A stretch of 64,000 bases of DNA from Shinella zoogloeoides (lineage in GTDB: Bacteria > Pseudomonadota > Alphaproteobacteria > Rhizobiales > Rhizobiaceae): the NCBI RefSeq assembly GCF_020883495.1, contig NZ_CP086610.1:3528501-3592500 (forward strand). Reading direction: 5' to 3'. The stretch's first letter is position 1; every line of letters begins with the position of its first letter. Positions 26,299-35,914 of this stretch are shown here, one piece after another. Both the position numbers and the translations under genes were made by a program. A model generated the notes under the pieces. The model worked only from the letters and a program-made list of their open reading frames with translations, was not told where the DNA came from and did no database searches.

Positions 26299-29200
26299 CC
26301 TCGGCCTCCCCGCTGTTTTCGGCGGACGACCATTCGGCGACGCGCGCCAGATGGTCGTATTCCCCGCCATAGTCCCGTTCCTGCTCCGGGATCAGCCGCG
26401 AGGCGAAGCCGTAGCGCCCTTCGATCAGCCCCGTCAGCAGCTTCTCCAGTTCGGTTAGCGCTTCCTCCGCAAGGTCGGACGCGGATTTCGGCGTCGCGCT
26501 GGCGGATTTGGAGTGTTCGTTGTTGACCTGCTCGTCCTTGAACCGTTCGCCGGGTTTGAGGCGCACATAAAGAAGGTTCGCCGGCTCGCGGATGCCGGGG
26601 CCGCGGAAGGCACCCCGCTTGATTGCCGCGGCCTCCAGCGCAAGCTGCGGGTCGAGCAGCGCCCGCGCCACTCTCAAGGAAGGCGTGCTGCCGGTCTTGT
26701 AGTCGAGAAGATCGGCGCTGCCATCAGGCAGGATGTCGATGCGGTCGGCAATGCCGGTGAGCCGCACGCCGCTCAGGGAAAGATCGAGCGAGGCCGGCAC
26801 CTCCGTCAGGCTTTCCCGCACGCCGGCGGCCCGCTTCAGGTGCCATGCCACGAAGGCGCGGGCGACGGCGGCAAAGCGTGGCCGCCAGACGGCGTCGATA
26901 TGCGGCGGCAGGCTTATCGCGTCGAATTCCTCGGTGAGAATCCGGCTTATCAACGACTGGGGCTCGCCGGTCGTCTCCTCCCGCACGAAGCGGTCGACGA
27001 TGCGGTGATAGAGCGAGCCACGCTCGGCCGGGCCGGGGTCGAGATTGAAGGGCGCGACCGGATCGAGCCGGAGGATATGCTGGGCATAGATCGCATAGGG
27101 ATCGCGCCGCAGCCGCCCGATCTGGCTGAAGGAATACTTTTTCGGCTGCAGGTCCGCCGGCGGGCGGGGAGCCGGGCGCGGCGCATTGGGTACCGGCGCA
27201 CTCCTGTCCACCGCATTCGCCCAGAGGATGAAATCCTTGCCGCGTGCCCGCAGGTCGCCCGCCAGAGCCGGGCCGCCGACGGCGAGCAGCCGTTGCAGCC
27301 AGCGCGAGGCGACGGTCGGCGCGGTGCCGTTGCGTAGCGCCCGCGTCAGGATGAATTTTGGCGCTCCGGCGGCCATTTGCAGGTCGTGGCCGAGCTGGCC
27401 GATGCGGCGCTCAGGCGGCTCCAGCCCGATCTCTACCTTCATGATGCGGGACAGGAACGCGTCATTCGCCGCCTGACCCGGCCATGTGCCCTCGTTCAGC
27501 CCGCCGATCACCACCGTATCGACGCTTTGCAGGCGCGATTCCAGCGCCCCGAAGATGAAGACGCGCGGATGACGCATGGAGCGCGGCTTGACGCTCTCGC
27601 TCGTCGCCAGCGCCTCGATGATATCGCACCATTGCGGCCCGTCGGCCTCGATCTGCCCGTCCGTCTCGATGACGCTTTTGAAGAGGTTGGCAAGGCTGTC
27701 GCCCGCCTCGCCGGACCAGAGCGCCGCAAGGTCGCCGTGCTCGTCCACCGCCACTGCTTCCAGCGCCCGCCCGGTCCGCTCCGCCCAGTCGGAGAGCGGC
27801 AGCTTCGTGGAGAAGCGCCGTCCCGTCCGGCTTTGCTGTACGAGGAGGCCGGCCAGCGGTTCGACCGCTTCGGCGATCCGCCTTGCGAGGTCCTGCGCCA
27901 GCGGAACGGCGCTTTCCGGCAGCGCCGTGCGCCAGAAAGGTGGATGGCGGTCGCCGGCCTGCTGCGCGATGGCGGCTTCCAGCAGTGGTTCCAGCGTGGA
28001 AATGTCGATCTCCGCTGTGCCGCCGCGCAGCGCCGTCAGTTCCAGCGCGGTCACGGCCGCGCGAATATCGGCCTCGGCAAGGCCGAAGCGGGCGAGGGGA
28101 TGCTTTAGGAGGGCGACCAGCGGCACCGGGTCGCCGGGGCGCAATGCCGCTTCGGTGAGAAGGCGTAGCAGCGTGCCCTGCGGCGTGAAGAGCAGCGGCG
28201 TGCCGGCCGAATCGTCCGCCTCGATGCCGAAGCGGGCGAGTTCCGCCGCAACGCGCCGGCCGAGCTTGCGGTCCGGCGTGATCAGCGCCGCCTGCGCGTC
28301 TTCGCTCTCTTCCAGCGCAAGCCGCAGCGCAATGGCGATGGCCAGCGCTTCCTCGCGTTCGTTGGCGGCTTCGATGAGGGAGACGTCGCGGAAAGCCGCT
28401 GCCATCGCATCCGCATCGAGCGTGCCGCGCACCTCACCCCAGCCTGCCGTCGCCTGCGTCGGCAGGAAGGCGCTGGAGAGGATTCTTGTGCGGTATTCCA
28501 GGGCCTCGGGCGGCGTGCCCAGCGTTTCCACATCGTCCCGCGTGCGGCCCATACGGGCGAGCAGTCGGTGGAGGCCGTATTGCGCATGGCTGCGCGAGGC
28601 GGCGTCCGGCTTCTGCGCGCCGTCCTGCCGGCCGACCAGCAGCCATTCGGCGTCCGACATGAAGCGGTCCAGCCCCGGCAGGATGACGACGCCGTTCGGC
28701 AGGTCCGCCACGGCGGCGACCAGCCCGGCCGTCGCCGGAATGGAACCCGTCGAGCCGGCGATGATGACGGGGCCGCCGGGCGGGGAATGGCGGTAGCGTT
28801 CCGTCTCGGCGTGGAGCGTCGCATTGCGCCGGAGGGAGGGGGAGGAGCGGTTCAGTTCCGTCAGCCGCGCCGGCCAGAAGTCGCTGGCGATCTTCAGGAA
28901 TTCGGCGGTGAGCTGCCACCAGAGCGCATGGTTGGAGGTATCGAGATTGTCCAGCGCCGACCAGTCCAGCTCCTCCGTCTCCATCGCGTCGATGATCTCG
29001 GCGAGGTTGCGGGCAAGCCACACGGCATCCGCCGGGCTGGCGGGGGCGACGAGCGGGCTGTCGGCATGGATGGAGGTCACGGCGGCCGGCAGCCGGTTGC
29101 GCCAGGCGAGGACGAGGCGGGCCAGCTCCAGAAGCCGCGTCGGGCCGGAAAGCGGCTCGGCCATGTCGAGGAGGGTGGGGGCCACCTCGTCGAAGAAACC

Positions 29201-29467
29201 GCTGTCGTCGTCCGTCTCGCCGAGCGCGCGGATGGTGGGAAGGATCGCCGAGCGGCCGCCGAAGAGATCGACGAATTCGGAGCGTATGACGCGGGCCGAA
29301 CGTCGGGTCGGCACATAGATGGTGACGTCGGCCAGTGCCAGCGGATCGGCGGGATCGTAGGTGAAGCCGGGCACGAGCCGCCCGTCGACGAGGCTTTCCG
29401 CGACCGTCTTCAGGAAGGGCAGGCTCGCGGGGATCGAATAGATGCGGCCGCCCCGGCCGCCCTTCAC
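26291..29467 (-). CDS. addB: AddB nuclease subunit
   Basis: Partner of AddA in double-strand-break resection and Chi-type recognition. The 1058 residues start RIYSIPASLPFLKTVAESL, the alphaproteobacterial AddB N-terminus, and keep a helicase-like body, although no canonical Walker A is evident. Near the C-terminus is a second RecB-family nuclease: GSLYHRIVDRFV, then GIADRIDILPDGSADLLDYKTG with the catalytic D-x-K. The start is GTG overlapping the stop of the nucleotidyltransferase as GTGA. The iron-sulfur cysteine pattern known from Firmicute AddB is not apparent. Confidence 0.93.
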   Translation of the reverse strand: MKGGRGGRIYSIPASLPFLKTVAESLVDGRLVPGFTYDPADPLALADVTIYVPTRRSARVIRSEFVDLFGGRSAILPTIRALGETDDDSGFFDEVAPTLLDMAEPLSGPTRLLELARLVLAWRNRLPAAVTSIHADSPLVAPASPADAVWLARNLAEIIDAMETEELDWSALDNLDTSNHALWWQLTAEFLKIASDFWPARLTELNRSSPSLRRNATLHAETERYRHSPPGGPVIIAGSTGSIPATAGLVAAVADLPNGVVILPGLDRFMSDAEWLLVGRQDGAQKPDAASRSHAQYGLHRLLARMGRTRDDVETLGTPPEALEYRTRILSSAFLPTQATAGWGEVRGTLDADAMAAAFRDVSLIEAANEREEALAIAIALRLALEESEDAQAALITPDRKLGRRVAAELARFGIEADDSAGTPLLFTPQGTLLRLLTEAALRPGDPVPLVALLKHPLARFGLAEADIRAAVTALELTALRGGTAEIDISTLEPLLEAAIAQQAGDRHPPFWRTALPESAVPLAQDLARRIAEAVEPLAGLLVQQSRTGRRFSTKLPLSDWAERTGRALEAVAVDEHGDLAALWSGEAGDSLANLFKSVIETDGQIEADGPQWCDIIEALATSESVKPRSMRHPRVFIFGALESRLQSVDTVVIGGLNEGTWPGQAANDAFLSRIMKVEIGLEPPERRIGQLGHDLQMAAGAPKFILTRALRNGTAPTVASRWLQRLLAVGGPALAGDLRARGKDFILWANAVDRSAPVPNAPRPAPRPPADLQPKKYSFSQIGRLRRDPYAIYAQHILRLDPVAPFNLDPGPAERGSLYHRIVDRFVREETTGEPQSLISRILTEEFDAISLPPHIDAVWRPRFAAVARAFVAWHLKRAAGVRESLTEVPASLDLSLSGVRLTGIADRIDILPDGSADLLDYKTGSTPSLRVARALLDPQLALEAAAIKRGAFRGPGIREPANLLYVRLKPGERFKDEQVNNEHSKSASATPKSASDLAEEALTELEKLLTGLIEGRYGFASRLIPEQERDYGGEYDHLARVAEWSSAENSGEAEDA

Positions 29468-30198
29468 GCTGCCGCCTCGCGGAAGGCGCCGATCACGGCC
29501 TCGGCCGCGCCGATCGCCTCGGGCGTGCCGACGGTGATCCAGTGGCCTTCCAGCATGATGCCGTGCAGCCGGCCCTTCTCGATGGCGCGGTCGAAATAGA
29601 TATTGAGGTTGAAGGCGTCATCGGGCGCATCGTCGAGCAGAACAGGCATCAGGGCGAGCGCTCCGGCATAGACGACCGGCGTGCCGCTGCCTTCCCGGTA
29701 GCGGGTAAGGCGGCCTTCCGCATCGAGCGAAAAGTCCTTCTTGCCGTTGTGCCCCGTCGTATCCTCGAGCTTCACGCAGAGCATGAGCATGTCCATGGTA
29801 TCGGGATCGAAGGTTTCCGCGAGCCGCTGGAGATTGGTCTTCCGGCCGGGTTTCTCGCCGATCCAGAAGAGGTCGGCGTTCATGACGAGGACGGGGTCGC
29901 GCGCAAGCAGCTTCAGGCCCCTTGCAAGCCCCCCGCCGGAATTCATCAACTGGTCCGTCTCGTCGGAAAGCACGATCTCCGGCACGGTGCGGTTTGCAAG
30001 ATGCGCCGTCATCTGGTCGGCGAAATGGTGGACGTTGACGACGGCGCGTTTGACGCCCGCTTCCGCCAGCGCATCCAGCCCGTAGTCGATCATCGGCTTG
30101 CCGGCGACGGGCACGAGGGGCTTGGGCATGGTGTTGGTGATGGGGCGCAGGCGCGTTCCAAGGCCGGCGGCCAGCACCATGGCGTCTTCGATCTTCAT
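29464..30198 (-). CDS. murU: nucleotidyltransferase, MurU-like (N-acetylmuramate-1-phosphate uridylyltransferase)
   Basis: Likely transfers UMP to MurNAc-1-phosphate in peptidoglycan recycling, producing UDP-MurNAc. The 244 residues begin AMVLAAGLGTRLRPITNTMPKPLVPVAGKPMIDY, the sugar-phosphate nucleotidyltransferase signature. They include LMNSGGGLARGLKLL and VLVMNADLFW, the metal-binding Asp region. MurU proteins are close in size (about 220-240 residues). The assignment over other sugar nucleotidyltransferases rests on its position directly after the TsaE-AmgK-like kinase fusion. The gap to that gene is 13 bases, and it overlaps addB by four. Confidence 0.8.
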   Translation of the reverse strand: MKIEDAMVLAAGLGTRLRPITNTMPKPLVPVAGKPMIDYGLDALAEAGVKRAVVNVHHFADQMTAHLANRTVPEIVLSDETDQLMNSGGGLARGLKLLARDPVLVMNADLFWIGEKPGRKTNLQRLAETFDPDTMDMLMLCVKLEDTTGHNGKKDFSLDAEGRLTRYREGSGTPVVYAGALALMPVLLDDAPDDAFNLNIYFDRAIEKGRLHGIMLEGHWITVGTPEAIGAAEAVIGAFREAAA

Positions 30199-30211
30199 CG
30201 GGGCACTCGCG

Positions 30212-31708
30212 CTATGATTCGGTTGCGAGGATTCCAGCCTTTTCGCACCAGTCGCGCAAGGGGGCGAGGTCGGGATGGGAAAGCGCCCGCGTGAGATTGC
30301 GGAAGGTGCGCGGCATGTGGCGCATATAGGCCGGCTTGCCGTCGCGCTGCATCAGCCGCACCCAGATGCCGACGAGCTTGCAATTGCGCTGCGCCGCCAT
30401 GACATGCCAGTCGCGCAGGAAGCGATCCCCGTCGAAGCCGCCCTGCTTCTCCCGCAGGGAAAGGTAATGGGCGAGCATGCTATCCGCCAGTTCGCCCGGA
30501 ATGTCGACGCGGGCGTCCTGCACCAGCGAGGCGACGTCATAGGCGGAAGGGCCGATCATCGCATCCTGGAAATCGATGATGCCGACCCGGTCGGTGCCGT
30601 GGGCTTCCGGTCGCCAGATGATGTTCGGCGAATGGAAGTCGCGCAGGAGAAGATTGTGCTCGGCGGCCGCAAGGCTTTCGATCAGCCCGTCCCAGATGGC
30701 GATGTATTCGCGGCGCTCGTCCTCGCTCGCCGGTGTGCCGCGTTTCCAGGGCAGATACCAGTCGGTGAGCAGGCTCACCTCGATCTGCATGGCGTCGCGG
30801 TCGAAATCCGGCACGGTATGGACGATACCGTCCGCCACCGGAAGATCGCGCGCGAAAGGCTGGCCGTGCATCTTTGCGAGGCAGGCCGCGCTCTCCAGGT
30901 AGCGCTCCGCGATCGGCGCGCCCTCCGCATCGAGAACGCCTTCGCTGCCGAGGTCTTCGATCAGCAGGATGCCCTGCTCGATATCCGTCTCGTAGATGGC
31001 GGGTGCGCGCAGGTCGCGGGACACGAGATGTCGGCCGACCGCGATGAACGGTTTCACATCCTCGGCGATATGGGCGATCTGCTGGTAATATTTGCCATGG
31101 GCGAGGATCGGGCCGGGCGTGTGGCGCGGCGCGTCCATCAGCACGTAGCGCGTGCCGCCGGAGATGACGTGCTCATAGGCGCGCACGGAGGCGTCGCCCG
31201 TCAGGTGCCGGCGGATGGCATCGCGGTAGCCGGCTTCGTCGAGGAAGGCGCGGATGGCGAGGGACCGCTGGATGCGGGCAAGCGCCGGCGCCGGGCCGTC
31301 GATGTCAACACGCCGCCCATCGCCCTCATGCGTGAAGGTCAATGCGATGCCATCGGCGGGCAGGGCGCCTTCGCCCTTTTCCGGCCATTCGACGAGGCAG
31401 ATGCCGTCCGCAAGCGCCTCGTCGAATCCGAGTTCATCGATCTCGGCGGCATCCGCGATGCGGTAGAGATCGAAATGGGCGACGGGAACGCTGAGGTCGT
31501 AGCTCTGCACGAGCGTGAAGGTGGGGCTCGGCACTTCCAGATAGGCATCGTCCGCGATAGCGCGGATCACCGCGCGCGAAAAGGTCGACTTTCCCGCGCC
31601 GAGATCACCCGACAGCGCGACATAGTCGCCGCGCTTGAGCCCAATCGCCATGTCCTCCCCGAAGCGGATGGTCGCGGCTTCGTCGGCAAGGAAGATGTCG
31701 AGCGCCAT
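30212..31708 (-). CDS. TsaE-aminosugar kinase (AmgK-like) fusion protein
   Basis: Two-domain protein, 498 residues. Residues about 1-150 are TsaE, the ATPase needed for tRNA N6-threonylcarbamoyladenosine formation, with Walker A SGDLGAGKSTFS (33-44), SPTFTLVQSYD and HFDLYRI. Residues about 165-498 are an aminoglycoside phosphotransferase-fold kinase resembling AmgK, the MurNAc/GlcNAc anomeric kinase: LLIEDLGSEGV, the catalytic loop LLLRDFHSPNIIW with its Asp, then the metal-binding GIIDFQDAMIGPSAYDVASL. The next gene is MurU-like, AmgK's known partner. No frameshift or internal stop separates the halves. I recall this fusion as common in Rhizobiales. It starts 4 bases after divL ends. Confidence 0.88.
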   Translation of the reverse strand: MALDIFLADEAATIRFGEDMAIGLKRGDYVALSGDLGAGKSTFSRAVIRAIADDAYLEVPSPTFTLVQSYDLSVPVAHFDLYRIADAAEIDELGFDEALADGICLVEWPEKGEGALPADGIALTFTHEGDGRRVDIDGPAPALARIQRSLAIRAFLDEAGYRDAIRRHLTGDASVRAYEHVISGGTRYVLMDAPRHTPGPILAHGKYYQQIAHIAEDVKPFIAVGRHLVSRDLRAPAIYETDIEQGILLIEDLGSEGVLDAEGAPIAERYLESAACLAKMHGQPFARDLPVADGIVHTVPDFDRDAMQIEVSLLTDWYLPWKRGTPASEDERREYIAIWDGLIESLAAAEHNLLLRDFHSPNIIWRPEAHGTDRVGIIDFQDAMIGPSAYDVASLVQDARVDIPGELADSMLAHYLSLREKQGGFDGDRFLRDWHVMAAQRNCKLVGIWVRLMQRDGKPAYMRHMPRTFRNLTRALSHPDLAPLRDWCEKAGILATES

Positions 31709-31712
31709 GCGC

Positions 31713-34247
31713 CTATTCCGCGGCCGCGAACGACGTCATCGTCGCCGAGGGAATGCGTACCGTGACATCGGTGCCGCGGCCCTCGTGGCTGTCGATCTTG
31801 ACGGTGCCGTGGTGGAGGCTGACGAAGCTCTCCACGATGGAAAGGCCAAGACCCGCGCCGCCATGGCGGCCGTGGCTTTCGAAGCGGTTGAACACCGTCG
31901 TCAGCACATCCTGCGGAATGCCCGGTCCCCGGTCGGAGACCGTGAAGACGAGGTCGCTGCCCTCGCGCCAGCATTTGAAGCCGATGGCGCTGCCGGGCGG
32001 TGCGAAATTCGCGGCGTTGCTCAGGAGCTTGATGAGAATCTGCTTGAGACGCTGCTGGTCCGCGACGATGGTGCCGAGATTGTCGGGCGCGGTGATTTCC
32101 AGCGTCACCTGCGCATCGTGCAGCCGGTCGGCGAACTGCATCGACACGTCGTCGATGAGGTCCGTCAGGTTGATCTCGGTATAGTCGAGTTCCATGATGC
32201 CGGCATCGACGGTGGCAAGGTCGAGGATGTCGTTGACGATGGTCAGCAGCACCGCCGAGGACGTCGCGATATGGTCGACATATTCGGACTGCCGATCGTT
32301 GAGGTCGCCCATGGTCGGCGTCTTCAGGAGATCGGCGAAACCGATGATGTTGGTCAGCGGCGAGCGCAGCTCGTAGGAAACGTGCTGCACGAAATCGTTC
32401 TTTAGCGCGTCGGCCTTGCGTAGCGCCTCGTTCTTCTCGGTGAGAGCCCGGCTGACGCGCACGCTGTCGGTGACGTTGACGAAGGTCAGCATCGTCTGCG
32501 CGTTGGAAAGCGGAATGACCGCGAAATCGAGGATGAGGCCGGTGCGCAGCTCCAGCACGCCCTGGCAGGAAGGCCGCTCGTCGTCGAAGCTGGTGATCAT
32601 GTGCGCGAAGCGCTTCCAGCCGTCCGGCTTGTCGTAGGACGGCGCGCAGGCCTGCTCGATGGCGCGGATATGCGTACCCGACTTCGCCTCGGCCTCGCTG
32701 ATGCCCCAGAGCGCCCGGAAGGCCGGGTTGGACAGGCGGATGCGCCCGTCCGGGCTGAACACCGCGACGCCTTCGGCCAGATGATCGATCGTCTCGTCCT
32801 GCACCTGAACCAGCGTGTTGTAGCGCGTTTCGAGATCGACCTTTTCCGTCAGGTTCTCGAAGACCCAGGTCGCGCCGCCCTGCGGGCGGGCGGTGGCGAA
32901 GACGCGCAGCGTCTGGCCGTTCGGCAGGTGCCAGAGGTCGGTCTGGGTGTCGATGGCGCGGTAGACGGAAAGCGCGGTTTCCTTCCACTGTTTCCAGTTG
33001 AGCTGTTCCGGCAGTTTTGCCGCCGCGCGCAGGCGGTCCAGCAGCTCGCCGTTGCCGGGCTTGCTTTCCAGGAACGCGGTGTCGATCTCCCACATGGTCT
33101 GGAAGGCCTGGTTGTAGAACTGCAGGCGCTGGTCGCCGTCGAAGATTGCGACGGGCGTCGCCAGATGGTCGAGCGTCTCGGCATGGCTTTTCAGCGTGCG
33201 CACCAGTTCCTCGCGCACCGCCTCGACATCGGAGACGTTGACGGCGATGCCGGCGGAGCCGCTTGCGCTGCGCGCATCGACCACGTCGAAGAAGCTGCGG
33301 TTGCCGTGCACGACGGTCGAGACCTTGTCGCGGAACGGCGTGTCATAGGTGCTGGTGGCGCGGATTTTTTCGCGCGCGATGGTCGGCAGCAGCTCGCGGC
33401 CCTCGGTGACGGCGCCGGCCGCATCCTTGGCCTCGACGGCTTCCGCATAGGCTTCGTTCACCCAGGCCAGCGAACCGTCCGCGGCGCGCTGCCAGACGGG
33501 CAGGTCGATCTGGTCGAGCAGGCCCTGAAGGGTCGTCAGCGCCGCGACCAGCCGGTCGCGCTCGAGCTTCAGCCCGGCGGCTTCCGCGCGCAGGTTGTTG
33601 AGCGCCACGAAGCGCACGAAGGCCTGCCCGCCGGAAACGCGGCCCTGCGCTTCCAGCACTTCCTCGCGGGTGGTTTCCACGACGAGGTCGAAGCTCTGGG
33701 CCTGCGAGCGCAGTTTCTCGACGGCGCGCTCGATCTCGCTGGCCGAGGCCGGCTTCAGCCAGCGGCCAAAGGCGAGGAAATCGCGGTCGGCCTGCGGCGC
33801 GCCGGTTTCCGGCGGAAGCTGGCCCAGAAATTCCGGCTTGCCGGAAAGCCCGTCCCACATGACGATGCGGCGGTTCTTGTCGCCGATCAGCGCCTGCAGG
33901 CGGGAAACGGTGTGGCGGGCGTCGGAAAGATGCGCGCGCAGCTCGCGGTGCTCGGCCTCCACGCGGCCGCGCAGGCGGATCATCCAGACGGCAGAGATCA
34001 TCGCCGCCGACAGGACGCCGAGCAGCAGGGAGCCGGTCACGACTTCCGTGGTGGCGAGATAGGGGGCGGCATGGGCCGGGCCTGCAAGAGCAAGCGACGC
34101 CAGCGCCGAGCCGGCCGCCAGCAGGCGCTTGCCGCGCCGCGTCAACCAGCCGTTAACCATGTTTTTCGGCGCAAATGCATGCGCCGTATCCCGCTCCGGC
34201 AGGCCAGAAACCTGCCCGGAACGGCCTCGTTTTTCTTCCGACATCAT
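31713..34247 (-). CDS. divL: DivL-type sensor kinase with tyrosine in the H-box
   Basis: Membrane-anchored cell-cycle regulator that in Caulobacter controls CckA and hence CtrA phosphorylation. The roughly 844 residues have one or two N-terminal membrane segments (near 44-60 and 70-90), a helical region, PAS-like repeats, then a dimerisation and HATPase module. The H-box reads HVSYELRSPLT, with Tyr625 where histidine kinases have the phosphorylated His; this is the DivL hallmark. The ATPase part is present: LLSNAANFAPPG (N-box), SDRGPGIP, GAGLGLSIV. The ATG pair at 34247/34244 has GGAG 11 bases upstream; a GTG at 34304 in the same frame is an alternative. It is first in the divL-tsaE-murU-addBA-trxA series. 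Confidence 0.87.
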   Translation of the reverse strand: MMSEEKRGRSGQVSGLPERDTAHAFAPKNMVNGWLTRRGKRLLAAGSALASLALAGPAHAAPYLATTEVVTGSLLLGVLSAAMISAVWMIRLRGRVEAEHRELRAHLSDARHTVSRLQALIGDKNRRIVMWDGLSGKPEFLGQLPPETGAPQADRDFLAFGRWLKPASASEIERAVEKLRSQAQSFDLVVETTREEVLEAQGRVSGGQAFVRFVALNNLRAEAAGLKLERDRLVAALTTLQGLLDQIDLPVWQRAADGSLAWVNEAYAEAVEAKDAAGAVTEGRELLPTIAREKIRATSTYDTPFRDKVSTVVHGNRSFFDVVDARSASGSAGIAVNVSDVEAVREELVRTLKSHAETLDHLATPVAIFDGDQRLQFYNQAFQTMWEIDTAFLESKPGNGELLDRLRAAAKLPEQLNWKQWKETALSVYRAIDTQTDLWHLPNGQTLRVFATARPQGGATWVFENLTEKVDLETRYNTLVQVQDETIDHLAEGVAVFSPDGRIRLSNPAFRALWGISEAEAKSGTHIRAIEQACAPSYDKPDGWKRFAHMITSFDDERPSCQGVLELRTGLILDFAVIPLSNAQTMLTFVNVTDSVRVSRALTEKNEALRKADALKNDFVQHVSYELRSPLTNIIGFADLLKTPTMGDLNDRQSEYVDHIATSSAVLLTIVNDILDLATVDAGIMELDYTEINLTDLIDDVSMQFADRLHDAQVTLEITAPDNLGTIVADQQRLKQILIKLLSNAANFAPPGSAIGFKCWREGSDLVFTVSDRGPGIPQDVLTTVFNRFESHGRHGGAGLGLSIVESFVSLHHGTVKIDSHEGRGTDVTVRIPSATMTSFAAAE

Positions 34248-34381
34248 CCCCGGTATGTCTCCGTCCGTTTGCCGCCTGATCGACAAGACATCCCAATCCG
34301 GCACGAAGGGTCCGCATCTGCGCGCCGAATCAACGCCTTAAACGATACTTGTTTCCCGAATCGTCGGGAAGGGACGGGGCC

Positions 34382-34422
34382 AAAAAAGAGGCGGCGCGCT
34401 TGTGTCAAGCACGCCGCCTCTA
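34382..34422 (-). terminator. ahcY terminator
   Basis: On the minus strand a long GC-rich stem (34388-34403 with about 34407-34422, one mismatch) is followed by six T residues. It lies 27 bases beyond the ahcY stop and separates ahcY from the divL promoter region. The 134 bases between it and the divL start show no other clear feature. Confidence 0.85.
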
Positions 34423-34448
34423 GATGTTGTGGATAATCCGGGTAAAGA

Positions 34449-35846
34449 TCAGTACCTGTAGTGCTCGGCCTTGAACGGACCCTGCGTCGTCACGCCGATA
34501 TAGCCGGCCTGCTCCTCGGAGAGTTCCGTGAGGCGGGCGCCGAGCTTGGCGAGGTGCAGGCGGGCGACCTTCTCGTCGAGCTGCTTGGGCAGGACGTAGA
34601 CTTCGTTCTTGTAGTTGTCGCCCTTCGTGTAGAGCTCGATCTGGGCCAGAACCTGGTTCGAGAACGAGGCGGACATGACGAAGGACGGGTGGCCGGTGGC
34701 GTTGCCGAGGTTCAGCAGGCGGCCTTCCGACAGCAGGATCATGCGGTTGCCCTTCGGGAACTCGATCATGTCGACCTGCGGCTTGATGTTCGTCCACTTG
34801 AGATTGCGCAGCGAAGCGACCTGGATCTCGTTGTCGAAGTGGCCGATATTGCCGACGATCGCCATGTCCTTCATCTCGCGCATATGCTCGATGCGGATGA
34901 CGTCCTTGTTGCCGGTCGTGGTGATGAAGATGTCGGCGCTGGAGACGACGTCCTCGAGCTGCACGACTTCAAAACCGTCCATGGCGGCCTGCAGGGCGCA
35001 GATCGGGTCGATTTCCGTAACCTTCACGCGCGCGCCGGCGCCGCGCAGCGAGGCGGCGGAACCCTTGCCCACGTCGCCATAACCGCAGACGACGGCGACT
35101 TTGCCGGCCATCATCACGTCGGTGCCGCGGCGGATGCCGTCGACCAGCGATTCCTTGCAGCCGTACTTGTTGTCGAACTTCGACTTGGTGACCGAGTCGT
35201 TGACGTTGATCGCCGGGAAGGGCAGCAGGCCCTTCTGCTGGAGCTGGTAGAGACGGTTGACGCCGGTGGTGGTCTCTTCCGTCACGCCCTGGATGGCGTC
35301 GCGCTGCTTGGTGAACCAGCCCGGGGAAGCGGCAAGGCGCTTCTTGATCTGCGCGAAGAGGATTTCCTCTTCTTCCGAACCCGGATTGACCAGGATGTTC
35401 TCGCCGGCTTCGGCGCGCGCGCCGAGCAGGATGTACATGGTGGCGTCGCCGCCATCATCGAGGATCATGTTGGAGAAGCCGCCATCGGTCCACTGGAAGA
35501 TCTTGTCGGTATATTCCCAGTATTCGGTGAGCGTCTCGCCCTTCACGGCATAGACCGGGATGCCGGCGGCCGCGATGGCGGCTGCGGCGTGGTCCTGCGT
35601 GGAGAAGATGTTGCACGAGGCCCAGCGCACATCGGCGCCGAGCGCGACCAGCGTCTCGATGAGGACGGCGGTCTGGATGGTCATGTGCAGCGAGCCGGTG
35701 ATGCGCGCACCCTTGAGGGGCTTGGAAGCGCCGAACTCTTCGCGGCAGGCCATCAGGCCCGGCATTTCGGTTTCGGCGATCTGAATTTCCTTGCGGCCGA
35801 AATCGGCAAGCGCGATGTCGGCGACGTGGTAGTCCTTGGTGGTCAT
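34449..35846 (-). CDS. ahcY: S-adenosylhomocysteine hydrolase
   Basis: Reversibly hydrolyses S-adenosylhomocysteine to adenosine and homocysteine, completing the methyl cycle; NAD+-dependent tetramer. The 465 residues show [16 protein letters not shown] near 51-66, [15 protein letters not shown], the catalytic region with [24 protein letters not shown] sequence (here ...KYGCKES), the NAD motif [11 protein letters not shown], and the C-terminal KAEHYRY needed for cofactor binding. Length matches proteobacterial enzymes with the 40-residue insert. A perfect palindrome and small hairpins lie upstream, implying specific control. A terminator follows. Confidence 0.97.
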   Translation of the reverse strand: MTTKDYHVADIALADFGRKEIQIAETEMPGLMACREEFGASKPLKGARITGSLHMTIQTAVLIETLVALGADVRWASCNIFSTQDHAAAAIAAAGIPVYAVKGETLTEYWEYTDKIFQWTDGGFSNMILDDGGDATMYILLGARAEAGENILVNPGSEEEEILFAQIKKRLAASPGWFTKQRDAIQGVTEETTTGVNRLYQLQQKGLLPFPAINVNDSVTKSKFDNKYGCKESLVDGIRRGTDVMMAGKVAVVCGYGDVGKGSAASLRGAGARVKVTEIDPICALQAAMDGFEVVQLEDVVSSADIFITTTGNKDVIRIEHMREMKDMAIVGNIGHFDNEIQVASLRNLKWTNIKPQVDMIEFPKGNRMILLSEGRLLNLGNATGHPSFVMSASFSNQVLAQIELYTKGDNYKNEVYVLPKQLDEKVARLHLAKLGARLTELSEEQAGYIGVTTQGPFKAEHYRY

Positions 35847-35914
35847 GGGAGCTCCAGCCTTGTGGCTATAATCGATGGGCGCTTCCTATCAGGAAACACC
35901 GACTGGAGCAAGGC

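Noticed and set aside
34330..34350. CtrA-like half-site (TTAA-N7-TTGT) upstream of divL
   Set aside because: Two mismatches in the second tetranucleotide and no supporting second copy. The match is close to chance level for this short motif.
35847..35914. Possible SAM or SAH riboswitch in the ahcY leader
   Set aside because: Small stems (AGCC/GGCT and TTCC/GGAA) are present on the minus strand, but I could not match the conserved cores of the SAM-II, SAM-V or SAH classes. The perfect dyad next to it is better explained as a protein operator.
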